Shown here piece after piece: positions 1 to 8,128 of a stretch of DNA of 33,046 bases (position 1 is the stretch's first letter; the number at the start of each line of letters is the position of its first letter). A model generated the notes under the pieces. The model saw nothing but the letters and a program-made list of their open reading frames with translations. It did no database searches and was not told the DNA's origin. The translations under genes were made by a program, and so were the position numbers. The DNA lies in the NCBI GenBank assembly GCA_009693905.1, contig SHWG01000009.1:1-33046 (forward strand), given 5' to 3'. This stretch comes from Rhodospirillales bacterium. GTDB lineage: Bacteria; Pseudomonadota; Alphaproteobacteria; Rhodospirillales; 2-12-FULL-67-15.

Positions 1-825
1 CCGACGGCGGTGAACCTGCGCTGGGCGCTCGACGAAATGGCCGCCGTGCTCGAACCCCTCGCGCCCGGGGCCCGAGCCGAGGCCGCGTTGGCGCGGGCGG
101 CCGAGATTTGCGACCAGGACGTGGCCATCAATTCGGCGATCGGCGACGTCGGCCTGAAAATGTTCCGCGAGGCGTGGCAACGGAAGGGAAACTCGGACCG
201 GCTCAATGTGTTGACCCATTGCAACGCCGGCTGGCTCGCAACCGTGGACTGGGGCACGGCGATCGCGCCGATCTACAAGGCGTTCGACTCGGGGCTTCCG
301 ATCCATGTTTGGGTCGACGAAACCCGCCCGCGCAATCAGGGCGCGGCGCTCACCGCGTGGGAGCTTTCCCGCCATGGCGTTCCGCACACGGTGATCGTGG
401 ACAACGCCGGCGGCCATCTGATGCAACGCGGCCAGGTCGATCTTTGCATCGTCGGTGCCGACCGGGTCACCGCGACCGGCGACGTCTGCAATAAGATAGG
501 CACTTATCTCAAGGCGCTCGCGGCCCAGGACACCGGGGTCCCGTTCTACGTCGCGGTGCCGAGCCCGACCATCGATTGGACCGTGCGCGACGGCCTCGCG
601 GAAATTCCGATCGAGGAACGAAACCCGGCCGAAGTCACCCACCTTGCGGGGCGGACGGGCGAAGGCCGGATCGAAACCATTTTGCTCGCGCCCGAATCGA
701 GCCCCGCCGCCAATCCGGCCTTCGACGTGACCCCGGCGCGCCTGGTGAGCGCCATGATCACCGAGCGGGGCGCGTGCGCCGCCTCGGCGAAGGGGTTGAA
801 GGCGTTGTTTCCGGAAAAAAGATGA
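1..825 (+). CDS. mtnA: S-methyl-5-thioribose-1-phosphate isomerase MtnA (5'-truncated by the window edge)
   Basis: Methionine salvage enzyme that isomerises 5-methylthioribose-1-phosphate to 5-methylthioribulose-1-phosphate in the cytosol. The frame is open from base 1 and begins inside the conserved RPTAVNL stretch (visible as [10 protein letters not shown]), so roughly 90 N-terminal residues lie outside the window; the GTG at 10 is an internal valine, not a start. Family signatures seen: LTHCNAG with the catalytic cysteine codon at 220-222, the [12 protein letters not shown] segment, [10 protein letters not shown] carrying the catalytic aspartate, and the NKIGTY motif. The end, with its SAMITERG-type tail, is normal. 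The stop TGA overlaps an ATG of the next frame, but msrB has a better start 33 bases on. Eukaryotic eIF2B-like subunits share the fold, but the motifs fit MtnA. Confidence 0.95.
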   Translation, partial: PTAVNLRWALDEMAAVLEPLAPGARAEAALARAAEICDQDVAINSAIGDVGLKMFREAWQRKGNSDRLNVLTHCNAGWLATVDWGTAIAPIYKAFDSGLPIHVWVDETRPRNQGAALTAWELSRHGVPHTVIVDNAGGHLMQRGQVDLCIVGADRVTATGDVCNKIGTYLKALAAQDTGVPFYVAVPSPTIDWTVRDGLAEIPIEERNPAEVTHLAGRTGEGRIETILLAPESSPAANPAFDVTPARLVSAMITERGACAASAKGLKALFPEKR

Positions 826-857
826 AACGCTATACTGCGCCGTGGAGGAACAAAACG

Positions 858-1289
858 ATGTGGAGCAAAAAGAAGTCCGCCAACGGCGCCCAGGTCAGCG
901 CCTTTTCGGTGAATAAATCCGCCGACGAATGGCGCCGCGAACTGACGCCTGAGCAATTCAGCGTGCTGCGCCGGCACGGCACCGAGCGGCCTCGGTCCAG
1001 TCCCCTCGATAAGGAATATGGCGCCGGCGCGTACATGTGCGCGGGCTGCGGCCAGGCGTTGTTCGACGCCGACGCCAAGTTTGACAGCGGCTCCGGCTGG
1101 CCGAGCTTTTTCCGCCCGCTGCCCAATGCGGTCGGAACCACCGAGGATCGTTCGTTGTTCATGGCGCGGACCGAGGTGCATTGCGCCCGCTGCGGCGGCC
1201 ATCTCGGGCACGTGTTCCCGGATGGCCCGAACCCCACCGGCGAACGCTATTGCATGAACGGCGTTGCCTTGAAGTTCGTGCCGGAATAG
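858..1289 (+). CDS. msrB: Peptide-methionine (R)-S-oxide reductase MsrB
   Basis: Repairs methionine-R-sulfoxide in proteins, using thioredoxin. The 143-residue product is a single SelR domain. Both zinc-binding CxxC pairs are present (C61/C64 in CAGC and C109/C112 in CARC), with the GSGWPSF substrate loop at 78-84, the HLGHVF stretch and the catalytic cysteine C132 in RYCMNG. The family usually has Ser or Ala where G135 stands, a small difference near the active site. The ATG at 858 is chosen because GGAGGA lies 8 bases upstream; an in-frame ATG at 822, overlapping the mtnA stop, would add 12 residues. No signal peptide, so cytosolic. It probably shares a transcript with mtnA; both genes deal with sulfur amino acids. 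Confidence 0.95.
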   Translation: MWSKKKSANGAQVSAFSVNKSADEWRRELTPEQFSVLRRHGTERPRSSPLDKEYGAGAYMCAGCGQALFDADAKFDSGSGWPSFFRPLPNAVGTTEDRSLFMARTEVHCARCGGHLGHVFPDGPNPTGERYCMNGVALKFVPE

Positions 1290-1338
1290 GCGGCGCCGCC
1301 GCACGCTTCTTTGTCAGGCTCGGGATAGGCTCTAAAGA

Positions 1339-1737
1339 TCAACTCAAGAGTTCGAAGTCGTCGGGCGCCGCGGCCTTGCGGTCGAAGGTCAGGGTGGCGG
1401 CGCAGCCGGCTGCGCGGTTGCCCCGACCGATGAGGGCATCGGCGAAATCGACGCCGCCGTCCCGATAGGCGGCGAGCGCCGCCCAGGCGACGTCCACGTC
1501 CTCGATGGCGAACTCCTGGGTACGGAGAATCCGCTCGATCACGCCGGCAACGGTTGGGCGCGCATACCCGTAGGCCGATTCCAGCACCCAGACCAGTTCG
1601 CAAAGGACGATGCGATTGAGCACGCAAGGGGCGTCGGGTGTGCACGCCTCGCGCACACAGGCCGCGGCCAACGGCCCTTGGACCTTGTCGTCCTGGACCA
1701 GAAAGCGGACCAGGACGTTGGTGTCGAGCCCTTTCAT
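1339..1737 (-). CDS. PIN-domain ribonuclease toxin (VapC-like)
   Basis: A 132-residue PIN domain, the usual toxin size. Acidic residues at the expected active-site positions are visible: D5 in LDTNVLVR, E47 in CELVW, D100 in VDFADAL and D119 in TFDRKA. PIN toxins of this type are Mg-dependent endoribonucleases that often cut tRNA or rRNA; the target here cannot be read from sequence. The start ATG overlaps the stop of the antitoxin gene by 4 bases (ATGA), the classic coupled toxin-antitoxin arrangement. The pair sits alone between msrB and the aldolase gene, facing the opposite way to both neighbours, which fits a mobile accessory module. I avoid a firm vapC symbol because the partner is AbrB-like and several subfamilies use that pairing. 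Confidence 0.88.
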   Translation of the reverse strand: MKGLDTNVLVRFLVQDDKVQGPLAAACVREACTPDAPCVLNRIVLCELVWVLESAYGYARPTVAGVIERILRTQEFAIEDVDVAWAALAAYRDGGVDFADALIGRGNRAAGCAATLTFDRKAAAPDDFELLS

Positions 1738-1973
1738 CGCCGGCCGGCGCGGCGGCGGATGGCGCGCTCCATGTCGTCCAATCCGATCGGCCGCTTGGGC
1801 GGAGGTAGGCAGCCTTTGAGATCGGCGACCGGCAAGGTCGCCGGCACCAACAGCGCGGTGCCGTCGTCGCGGCCGATGAACTCGATGCGGTCGCCGGGCT
1901 TGAGCCCCAGGCGATCGCGGATGCGCTTGGGGATCGTGGTCTGCCCCTTGGCCGTGAGGGTCGAGAGCGCCAT
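1734..1973 (-). CDS. AbrB/MazE-fold antitoxin (VapB-like)
   Basis: A 79-residue protein with an N-terminal SpoVT-AbrB swapped-hairpin DNA-binding domain (about residues 3-45). It is recognisable from LTAKGQTTIPKRIRD followed by LGLKPGDRIEF. The C-terminal 30 residues (basic, ending RRRAGRR) would be the part that binds and blocks the PIN toxin encoded immediately downstream with a 4-base overlap. Proteins of this type usually repress their own promoter together with the toxin. A perfect -10 hexamer and a palindrome lie 18-35 bases upstream of the start (separate entry), consistent with autoregulation. Confidence 0.88.
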   Translation of the reverse strand: MALSTLTAKGQTTIPKRIRDRLGLKPGDRIEFIGRDDGTALLVPATLPVADLKGCLPPPKRPIGLDDMERAIRRRAGRR

Positions 1974-1990
1974 GAGATTTCCTTACTAAA

Positions 1991-2008
1991 AAAGTATATC
2001 CTTACTTT
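1991..2008 (-). promoter_or_regulatory. Candidate promoter/operator of the toxin-antitoxin pair
   Basis: The palindrome AAAGTA-N6-TACTTT lies 18-35 bases upstream of the antitoxin ATG, in an AT-rich island within GC-rich sequence. On the minus strand it contains a perfect TATACT -10 hexamer (1998 down to 1993); no good -35 box is visible. The octamer TCCTTACT occurs twice (1980-1987 and 1999-2006). A palindrome over the -10 box is where an AbrB-type antitoxin would bind to repress its own operon. The binding is inference; the sites are seen. Confidence 0.55.
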
Positions 2009-2092
2009 ATGGCATGAATTATCCGGTTCGGCAAGCGGTGGCGATTCCGTGAAAACCGTTGGGTTTCCGAAGCGGCGCACTTATAAGGAGGC

Positions 2093-4252
2093 ATGAAAAA
2101 CTTGTGGTCCGACCGGGATGCCGAGGCGTGCGTCCGCCGCTACGCCAAGGACGGCGTTTCGCGCGATCTCGCGCTCCGGGTTTACACCACCCGGCTCTTG
2201 GGCGGCGAGCCCCGCCTGGTGCTGCACGGCGGCGGCAACACCTCGGTCAAGACGCGCATGCGCGACCTCGCAGGCCAAGACGTGGACGTGCTCTGCGTCA
2301 AGGGTTCGGGCTGGGACATGGCGGCGATCGAGCCTGCGGGCCTGCCTGCGGTGCGCTTGCAGCCGCTGCTCGGCCTCTTGAAACTCAAAGTCCTTGCGGA
2401 CGAGGACATGGTCAACGTCCAGCGCGGCAATCTCCTCGATTCCGCTTCGCCCAATCCCTCGGTCGAGACCCTGTTGCACGCCTTCATCCCGCACGCTTTC
2501 ATCGACCACACCCATTCCAACGCGGTTCTGGCGCTGACCGACCAGCCGGACCCGGAGCGGCTTTGCCGCGAGGTGTACGGCGCGAAGCTGGCTTATGTGC
2601 CCTACATCATGCCCGGCTTCGCGTTGGCCAAGAAAGCCGCCGAGATTTACCGCTGCAACCCCGGGGTCGAGGGGCTGATTCTCTTGAAGCACGGCATATT
2701 CACTTTCGGGCGGACGGCCAAGGAAGCCTACGGGCGCATGATCCGCCATGTCTCGGCGGCCGAGGCGCGCATCGGCCGGGCCTCACGCCAGGTCTTCGCC
2801 GCCGGGCGCGCACGCGCCAAAAACATCAATTCGGGCGGCGATCCGAGCGCCCGATCTTTTGTTTCGGCGGTCTTCGCCGCACGGGCGCTGCCCAAAAAGA
2901 TCGCCGAGGCTTCGGACGTGGCGCCGATCTTGCGCGGCCTGCTCGCCATTCCGCTCGATCCCGAAGCGCGCGGTCCCGCCGACAGGCGGGCCAATAACGA
3001 ATGGAAACGCCTGGTGTTCGATTTCCGCGCCGGCCCGGCCGTCCGCGCGTTCGTCGCCGGCCGCGATCTCGGCCGCTACAGCCAGGCCGGCACCGCCACC
3101 CCCGATCACGTCATCCGCACCAAGCAGAAACCCTTGATCGTGCCGGCGCCGCGGGCCAGAAAGCTCGATGATTTCCGCGCCGGCGCGAGCAAGGCGCTGG
3201 AAAAATACGTCGCCGGCTACCGCGCCTATTTCGCCCGCAACAACAAACGCTTCAAGGGCGCGAAAAAAGAACTCGATCCGATTCCGCGCGTCGTCCTGGT
3301 GCCCGGACTCGGGCTGTTCGGCCTGGGCGAATCGCGCAACGCGGCCCGGATCGCCGCCGACCTCGCCGAAACCAACATCGAGGTGATCGGCAATGCCGAG
3401 GCGCTCGGGCGCTATCAGGTGATCTCCGAGCCCGACACCTTCGATATCGAATATTGGTCCTTGGAGCAGGCAAAACTAGGCCATGGCGCCGAGAAACCGC
3501 TCGCCCGGCACGTGGTCGCCGTGACCGGCGCGGGATCGGGCATCGGCGCGGCGACGGCGCGCGCGTTTGCCGCCGCCGGGGCCGAGGTGTGCGTGCTCGA
3601 TCGGGACGCGAACGCGGCCGCGAGCGTGGCCCAGGCGGTCAAGGGCCTGGCGGTCGCCTGCGACGTGACCGATCCCAAATCCGTGCGCGCGGCGTTCGCG
3701 CGCATCGCCGCGACCTACGGCGGCGTGGACATCGTGGTGTCCAACGCCGGGGCGGCCTGGCAGGGCCGGATCGGCGACGTGGACGACGCGACGTTGCGCC
3801 AAAGTTTCGAGTTGAACTTTTTCGCCCACCAGGCGGTGGCGCAAAACGCGGTGCGGATCATGCGCGCCCAAGGTCTCGGCGGCTGTCTCCTGTTCAACAC
3901 CTCGAAGCAGGCGATCAACCCGGGGCGCGACTTCGGCCCCTATGGGCTGCCCAAGGCGGCGACGTTGTTTTTGATGAAACAATATGCGCTGGATCACGGT
4001 GCCGACGGCATCCGCTCGAATGCGGTCAACGCCGACCGGATTCGTTCGGGATTATTGACCGACTCCATGATTGCGGCACGCTCCAAGGCGCGCGGCGTGA
4101 GCGAGCGGGACTACATGGCCGGCAATCTGCTCGGCCAAGAAGTGACCGCCGACGACGTGGCGCGCGAGTTCGTGGCGCTCGCGCTCGCCAAGAAAACCAC
4201 GGCGGCGATCGTCACCGTGGACGGCGGCAACATCGAGGCGAGCTTGCGCTAA
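2093..4252 (+). CDS. Bifunctional class II aldolase / short-chain dehydrogenase (RhaD-like two-domain protein)
   Basis: A 719-residue fusion. Residues about 25-240 are a class II (zinc) aldolase/adducin domain: HGGGNTS at 45-51, zinc ligands H139 and H141 in DHTHSNAV, and H200 in LLKHGIF. Residues about 470-719 are a Rossmann short-chain dehydrogenase: TGAGSGIG at 478-485, SNAG at 550-553, S604 in NTSKQ, and the catalytic Y617-x3-K621. Family members cleave a ketose-1-phosphate such as rhamnulose-1-phosphate to DHAP plus an aldehyde and oxidise the aldehyde; the sugar is not identifiable here and no other sugar genes are adjacent. An AAGGAGG at 2085-2091 is unusually close to this ATG, so the TTG at 2102 is an alternative start. 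Residues about 234-265, in the linker between domains, are encoded by the 78-bp-period repeat described separately. Confidence 0.9.
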   Translation: MKNLWSDRDAEACVRRYAKDGVSRDLALRVYTTRLLGGEPRLVLHGGGNTSVKTRMRDLAGQDVDVLCVKGSGWDMAAIEPAGLPAVRLQPLLGLLKLKVLADEDMVNVQRGNLLDSASPNPSVETLLHAFIPHAFIDHTHSNAVLALTDQPDPERLCREVYGAKLAYVPYIMPGFALAKKAAEIYRCNPGVEGLILLKHGIFTFGRTAKEAYGRMIRHVSAAEARIGRASRQVFAAGRARAKNINSGGDPSARSFVSAVFAARALPKKIAEASDVAPILRGLLAIPLDPEARGPADRRANNEWKRLVFDFRAGPAVRAFVAGRDLGRYSQAGTATPDHVIRTKQKPLIVPAPRARKLDDFRAGASKALEKYVAGYRAYFARNNKRFKGAKKELDPIPRVVLVPGLGLFGLGESRNAARIAADLAETNIEVIGNAEALGRYQVISEPDTFDIEYWSLEQAKLGHGAEKPLARHVVAVTGAGSGIGAATARAFAAAGAEVCVLDRDANAAASVAQAVKGLAVACDVTDPKSVRAAFARIAATYGGVDIVVSNAGAAWQGRIGDVDDATLRQSFELNFFAHQAVAQNAVRIMRAQGLGGCLLFNTSKQAINPGRDFGPYGLPKAATLFLMKQYALDHGADGIRSNAVNADRIRSGLLTDSMIAARSKARGVSERDYMAGNLLGQEVTADDVAREFVALALAKKTTAAIVTVDGGNIEASLR
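2793..2887 (+). repeat. Intragenic 78-bp-period element, copy A (in aldolase/SDR gene)
   Basis: The decamer TCTTCGCCGC at 2793 recurs at 2871, exactly 78 bases later. The sequence between aligns over its whole length with the copies at 9021, 10756 (minus), 12918 (minus) and 20817, including the GCGCGCACGCGCC block. It is read in frame as FAAGRARAK..., the same frame as the tandem array at 20817. An inner hairpin pairs TCGGGCG (2831-2837) perfectly with CGCCCGA (2848-2854). It falls in the poorly conserved linker between the two enzyme domains. Confidence 0.75.
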
Positions 4253-4257
4253 AAACC

Positions 4258-4280
4258 CCCTCCCCCCTTGCGGGGGAGGG
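4258..4280. repeat. Small GC-rich palindrome between genes
   Basis: CCCTCCCCC (4258-4266), loop CTTGC, GGGGGAGGG (4272-4280): a perfect 9-bp stem starting six bases after the aldolase/SDR stop. The plus-strand side is followed by more G-rich sequence rather than T's, so it is not a typical terminator in that direction. On the minus strand a run of T's does follow. Very similar short palindromes are common between genes in many GC-rich proteobacteria, so I call it a dispersed intergenic repeat. Confidence 0.55.
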
Positions 4281-4312
4281 CTGGGGTGGGGAGGCTGTTC
4301 CGCGATAAGCCC

Positions 4313-5221
4313 ATGCGTGATTCCAATCAATCGGGCTACGCGCGAAATGTCGCATCCCCACCGGCGCGCGGCCTCGACCATCTGGTGCTGGCGGTCAGCG
4401 ATCTGGAATCCGCGCGGGATTTCTACACCCGTCTCGGCTTCACCTTGACGCCGCGCGCCCGCCATCCCTTCGGCACCGACAATTCTCTGGCCCAGCTTCA
4501 AGGGAGTTTTCTCGAACTGCTGAGCGTGGCTCGGCCGGCGGAGATTCCGCCCCATGGCCCCGACCATTTCAGCTTCGCCGCCTATAACCGCGATTTTCTC
4601 GCCAGGCGCCAAGGCTTTTCCATGTTGGTCTTCGAAAGCCGGGATGCGCGCGCCGACCATGACGAGCTTCGATCCAAGGGAATACGCACCTACGCGCCGT
4701 TCAATTTCTCGCGGCCCGCCAAGTTGCCCGACGGCGCCGAGGTCACGGTGGGGTTCAGCCTTACCTTCGTCAGCGATCCCCGCTGGCCCGATTGCGCCAT
4801 GTTCGTCTGCCAGCAGCACGCGCCCGAGCATTTCTGGAAGCCCGACTTCCAGCGCCACGCCAACGGCGCGGTCGGCATCGAGGCGGTCTATATGGTCGCC
4901 GCCGACCCCATGGCGCTCGCCGGTCACTTCGCGGCGCTCCAGGGGCCGGACGCGGTCGCGCCAACCCGCGACGGACTCGACGTGGCGACCGCGCGCGGCC
5001 GGGTCCGGGTGCTAGAGCCCGCCGCCTTCGCCGCGCGCTTTCCCGGGGCCCGCATCCCCAACGCGCCGACGACGCCCTATTACGCCGGATTCCGGCTGGC
5101 GCTGGCCGAACCCGGCCGGGTCCCGGCCGCCTTGGGCGGCGTCGAATTGCGCAAAGGGGCCGGATCGCGCTGGATCGACCCGACGCAAGCGTTTGGGTGC
5201 CTGATCGAATTCGCCGCTTAG
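4313..5221 (+). CDS. VOC-superfamily protein (Glyoxalase_3-like domain)
   Basis: A 302-residue protein that opens with the vicinal-oxygen-chelate signature GLDHLVLAVSDLESARDFY, followed by LGFTLTPR and FGTDN. A second, more diverged half (from about residue 175, IEAVYMVAADP) looks like the paired VOC module. Glyoxalase_3 proteins (PF13468) have no settled reaction; the fold hosts metal-dependent isomerases, dioxygenases and lyases. The first metal ligand may be the His of DHLVL; I cannot assign the rest. An upstream TTG within the GC palindrome at 4268 is in frame but would translate a repeat, so the ATG at 4313 is preferred although its ribosome site is weak. Cytosolic. It lies 60 bases downstream of the aldolase/SDR gene on the same strand, possibly co-transcribed. 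Confidence 0.78.
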   Translation: MRDSNQSGYARNVASPPARGLDHLVLAVSDLESARDFYTRLGFTLTPRARHPFGTDNSLAQLQGSFLELLSVARPAEIPPHGPDHFSFAAYNRDFLARRQGFSMLVFESRDARADHDELRSKGIRTYAPFNFSRPAKLPDGAEVTVGFSLTFVSDPRWPDCAMFVCQQHAPEHFWKPDFQRHANGAVGIEAVYMVAADPMALAGHFAALQGPDAVAPTRDGLDVATARGRVRVLEPAAFAARFPGARIPNAPTTPYYAGFRLALAEPGRVPAALGGVELRKGAGSRWIDPTQAFGCLIEFAA

Positions 5222-5506
5222 CCGTTCCCGGGGCTCCGCCCCCTGAACCGACATCTTGACAATATTCCTATCATAGGGTATATCTTCTGTCCAAGCGATT
5301 CTTGAGTTCTTGGACAAGTGAAAAGATTTTTCCGCCCCCGCGAAACCTGTCCCCGCGCAGGCGGGGAGCGGGGGAGGCAAAAGGCGAGGAATGACGAGCG
5401 AAGATGAGCGAATCGCGTCGATTCGAGGTGGTTTCGTGGCGGATCAATGGGTTACACGCTTTTTGCCTGTGTAAACCTCCCTCCAACCCCCCGCGAAGCT
5501 TGCTCC
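5222..5506. other. Gene-free stretch with three inverted repeats
   Basis: No convincing gene in 285 bases between convergent genes. Structures seen: GGGGC-TCC-GCCCC (5230-5242) just after the VOC stop; TGTCCAAG (5288-5295) pairing with CTTGGACA (5309-5316); a nested GC hairpin with inner CCCCGC/GCGGGG (5351-5366) inside outer CCCCCGC/GCGGGGG (5335-5374); and CGAATCG-CGT-CGATTCG (5409-5425). A promoter-like site (separate entry) points into this block. The nested hairpin resembles dispersed intergenic repeats of GC-rich alphaproteobacteria. Short frames here (5271-5486 minus, 5404-5685 plus) look like accidental translations of it. Confidence 0.6.
5256..5284 (+). promoter_or_regulatory. Orphan sigma-70-like promoter with a palindromic spacer
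   Basis: TTGACA (5256-5261), exactly 17 bases, then TATATC (5279-5284). The spacer holds the palindrome CCTAT-C-ATAGG (5267-5277), placed where a repressor could sit. Predicted transcription would start near 5291, at the foot of the TGTCCAAG/CTTGGACA hairpin, and run into the gene-free block towards the 3' end of the convergent cyclophilin gene. No plus-strand protein gene follows, so the product, if any, would be a small or antisense RNA. Confidence 0.4.
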
Positions 5507-6100
5507 TCAGCGCGCCAAAATCGTCGCCTTGGTCAGCACGATCGGGGTCCGGGGCGCGTCACGATCGAACGGGCCCACCGCGCCGGTGGGGGCGGCGACC
5601 ATGCGGTCGGCGACCTCCAGGCCTTCGACCACCCGGGCGAAAACCGTGTAGCCGTGGCCGCCGGGGTGGCGCGGCCCGGCGTTGAGGAAGTGGTTGTCGG
5701 CGACGTTGACGAAAAACTGGGCGGTGGCGGAGTGCGGATCCCCGGTCCGGGCCATCGCCACCGTGCCGCGCAGATTGGGCGGTCCGCCGACGGACTCGTT
5801 TTGCACCTGGGCACCGGTCGGCTTTTGCTTGTAGTCGGGGGTGAAGCCGCCGCCCTGGGCCATGAAGCCGGGGATCACGCGGTGAAAGATGGTGCCGTTG
5901 TAAAATCCGCCGCGGACCAGGTTGAGAAAATTCTCCACCGACTTCGGCGCTTTCGTGGGATCGAGTTCGATCACGATCGCGCCGAGGCTGGTCTCGATCT
6001 GCACCCGCGGGCCCGGCTGGGCACTTTGTGCCCCAACCTCGGCCGCGCCGAAAAGCAGGGCGAGCGTGGCGACGAGGGCGATCAGGCGCTTGAGCGACAT
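5507..6100 (-). CDS. Exported cyclophilin-type peptidyl-prolyl cis-trans isomerase
   Basis: A 197-residue protein with a signal peptide (MSLKRLIALVATLALLFGAA..., cleavage likely after VGA near residue 24) and one cyclophilin domain (about 32-195). Family motifs are visible: the FHRVIPGFMAQGG catalytic loop with its arginine, the GTVAMART segment, and TAQFFVNVADN. It would catalyse proline isomerisation in the periplasm. It begins 6 bases after the cytochrome c1 stop on the same strand, so it is probably the last gene of the cytochrome bc1 operon and may help fold exported subunits; that role is inference from position. The 3' end abuts the hairpin-rich stretch at 5222-5506. Confidence 0.93.
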   Translation of the reverse strand: MSLKRLIALVATLALLFGAAEVGAQSAQPGPRVQIETSLGAIVIELDPTKAPKSVENFLNLVRGGFYNGTIFHRVIPGFMAQGGGFTPDYKQKPTGAQVQNESVGGPPNLRGTVAMARTGDPHSATAQFFVNVADNHFLNAGPRHPGGHGYTVFARVVEGLEVADRMVAAPTGAVGPFDRDAPRTPIVLTKATILAR

Positions 6101-6106
6101 GGGGCG

Positions 6107-6868
6107 TTAGTGGAGGTCCGACCAGATCATGCGTTTCAGCGCGTAGAGCATTCCGGTCAGCACCAGGAGGAACAGCAGAACCTTGAGGCCGAGGCGCTTG
6201 CGCGCCTCCATCTCCGGCTCCGCCGTCCAGGCGAGGAAGGTGGTGACGTCGCGGGCCATTTGCTCGACGCTCGCCTTGGTGCCGTCGGGGTAATCCACCG
6301 AACCCTCGTTCAAGGGCGCGCCCATGGCGATCTGCTGGCCGGGGAAGTGGGTGTTGTAGGACATCCCGTCCGTGAGCTGGAACCCGGCGGGCGGGTCCTT
6401 GTAGCCGGCGAGGAGCGCGTGGACGTAATTGGCGCCGCCTTTGCGCGCCTTGATCATCAGCGAGAGATCGGGCGGATGAGCCCCGTTGTTGGCGGCGCGC
6501 GCCGCGTTCTCGTTGGCGAACGGCGCCTTGAATTTGTCGGCGGGGCGGCCCGGGCGCTGGAACATCTCGCCCTGGTCGTTGGGGCCGTCGGTCACCTCGA
6601 CGGTCGCGGCGATGGCCTTGATCTCGTCGGCGCTGAAATTGACCCCGGCGAGGTGGCGGTAGGCGACCAGGCTCAAGGAATGGCAGCTTGAGCAAACCTG
6701 ACGGTAAACGATCAGGCCCCGGCGCAAGCTCGCGCGGTCGAAGGTTCCGAACACGCCGTCGAAGGACCAGGCCTGCTCCGGCGGCTTGGCCGCACCAGCA
6801 GCAGTCGCCGGGGCGGCCGGAGCGGCGAGGAGAAACGCGAGCGCGGCGGCGAGAAGGGATTTGTGCAT
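6107..6868 (-). CDS. petC: Cytochrome c1 of the bc1 complex
   Basis: Membrane-anchored c-type heme subunit that passes electrons from the Rieske centre to soluble cytochrome c. The 253-residue form has a signal peptide ending near ATAAG (residue 24), the heme site C59-SS-C62-H63, a downstream heme-iron methionine in QQIAMGAPL, and a C-terminal membrane anchor (RLGLKVLLFLLVLTGMLYAL) followed by a basic tail. Start choice: an ATG at 6883 overlaps the cytochrome b stop (ATGA), but the ATG at 6868 has GAGGAG 7 bases upstream and gives a more usual signal peptide; the longer form adds five residues. Third gene of the Rieske-b-c1 operon. Confidence 0.95.
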   Translation of the reverse strand: MHKSLLAAALAFLLAAPAAPATAAGAAKPPEQAWSFDGVFGTFDRASLRRGLIVYRQVCSSCHSLSLVAYRHLAGVNFSADEIKAIAATVEVTDGPNDQGEMFQRPGRPADKFKAPFANENAARAANNGAHPPDLSLMIKARKGGANYVHALLAGYKDPPAGFQLTDGMSYNTHFPGQQIAMGAPLNEGSVDYPDGTKASVEQMARDVTTFLAWTAEPEMEARKRLGLKVLLFLLVLTGMLYALKRMIWSDLH

Positions 6869-6879
6869 CGACGGTCTCC

Positions 6880-8115
6880 TCATGAACCCTTGAGCACCGC
6901 GGCGCTGATGCTCTCGGGCACCGCGCGCGGCCGCTCGAACAGGCTGATGAGCGGGATTACGACCAAAAAGTGCAGGAAATAATACGCCGTCGCCGCCTGG
7001 CCGAGCGGAATGAAATGCCCTTCGGGCGGGTTGGCGCCGACGTAGCCGAGGATAAAGCAGTCGATCACCAGGATCCAAAAGAACTGGCGGTGGATCGGCC
7101 GGTAACGCGCGCTGCGGACCTTGGAGCGGTCGAGCCAGGGCAGGAGCAGAAGGATAAAGAGCGAGGCGAACATGGCGACCACGCCGATCAGCTTGGCCGG
7201 GATGAACCAGATGTTGAACGTGATCGCGCGCAGGATCGCGTAGAACGGCAGGAGATACCATTCCGGCACGATGTGCGGCGGCGTCACCATCGGGTTGGCG
7301 GGGATGTAGTTGTCGGGCTCGCCGAAGAAGTTGGGCGCGAAGAAGACGAAGCCCATGAACACGATCATGAACACGCCCACCCCGAACAAGTCCTTGATCG
7401 TGTAGTAGGGGTGGAACGGAACCGTGTCGCCAGGGTGCTTGATGTCCACGCCGAGCGGGTTGTTGGACTTGACCGTGTGCAGCGCCCACAGGTGCACAAA
7501 GACGAGCGCGAAGATGACGAACGGCAACAGATAATGGAGCGAGAAGAAACGGTTGAGCGTCGGATTGTCGACCGAGAATCCGCCCCACAGCCAGGCGACG
7601 ATGCTGTCGCCGACCAGGGGGATCGCCGAGAACAGGTTGGTGATTACGGTCGCGCCCCAAAAGCTCATCTGCCCCCACGGCAGCACGTAGCCCATGAACG
7701 CGGTCGCCATCATGGTGATAAGAATGATCACGCCGATCATCCACAGAAGCTCGCGCGGCGCCTTGTAGGAGCCGTAGTAGAGTCCGCGGAACAGATGGAT
7801 ATAGACGACGATGAAAAAGGCGGACCCGCCGTTCATGTGGACGTAGCGGATCAGCCAGCCGTAATTGACGTCGCGCATGATCCGCTCGACGCTGTCGAAG
7901 GCCATGGTGGTGTGCGGCGTGTAATACATGGCGAGCACGATGCCGGTCGCGATCATGATGATCAGCACGACGCCGGCGAGCGAGCCGTAGCTCCACCAAT
8001 AATTCAAATTGCGCGGCGTCGGGTAATCGATCGCGCTGTGCTGCATCATCGTGAAGATCGGCAACCGGGTGTCGATCCAGCGCACGACCGGGTTGGTCCA
8101 GACCGGTGTCGTCAT
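6880..8115 (-). CDS. petB: Cytochrome b of the bc1 complex
   Basis: The 411-residue core membrane subunit carrying hemes bL and bH and the Qo and Qi quinone sites. Heme-ligand pairs are visible: H93 and H107 in one helix (YVHMNGG...VYIHLFRG), H194 and H208 in another (SLHYLLP...VHLWALH). The Qo-site PEWY motif is at 284-287. About eight hydrophobic helices, and the length fits a full-length bacterial cytochrome b with no split into b6 and subunit IV. The gene starts 13 bases after the Rieske stop, with AAGGGAA upstream, and its stop overlaps a possible c1 start. Genes of this operon are also named fbc in alphaproteobacteria. Confidence 0.97.
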   Translation of the reverse strand: MTTPVWTNPVVRWIDTRLPIFTMMQHSAIDYPTPRNLNYWWSYGSLAGVVLIIMIATGIVLAMYYTPHTTMAFDSVERIMRDVNYGWLIRYVHMNGGSAFFIVVYIHLFRGLYYGSYKAPRELLWMIGVIILITMMATAFMGYVLPWGQMSFWGATVITNLFSAIPLVGDSIVAWLWGGFSVDNPTLNRFFSLHYLLPFVIFALVFVHLWALHTVKSNNPLGVDIKHPGDTVPFHPYYTIKDLFGVGVFMIVFMGFVFFAPNFFGEPDNYIPANPMVTPPHIVPEWYLLPFYAILRAITFNIWFIPAKLIGVVAMFASLFILLLLPWLDRSKVRSARYRPIHRQFFWILVIDCFILGYVGANPPEGHFIPLGQAATAYYFLHFLVVIPLISLFERPRAVPESISAAVLKGS

Positions 8116-8128
8116 GGGCAGGTTCCCT

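Noticed and set aside
4268-4312. Upstream TTG start for the VOC protein
   Set aside because: It would begin inside the GC palindrome and translate repeat sequence; the VOC domain does not need it.
5271-5486. 71-residue minus-strand frame
   Set aside because: It translates the nested GC hairpin and low-complexity repeat sequence; nothing supports expression.
5404-5685. Small plus-strand frame after the orphan promoter as a peptide gene
   Set aside because: No ribosome site, no recognisable protein, and its second half is an antisense reading of the cyclophilin gene with typical GC-rich Arg/Gly/Pro content.
5447-6691. 414-codon plus-strand frame across the cyclophilin and cytochrome c1 genes
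   Set aside because: Antisense shadow; both minus-strand genes have full family motifs.
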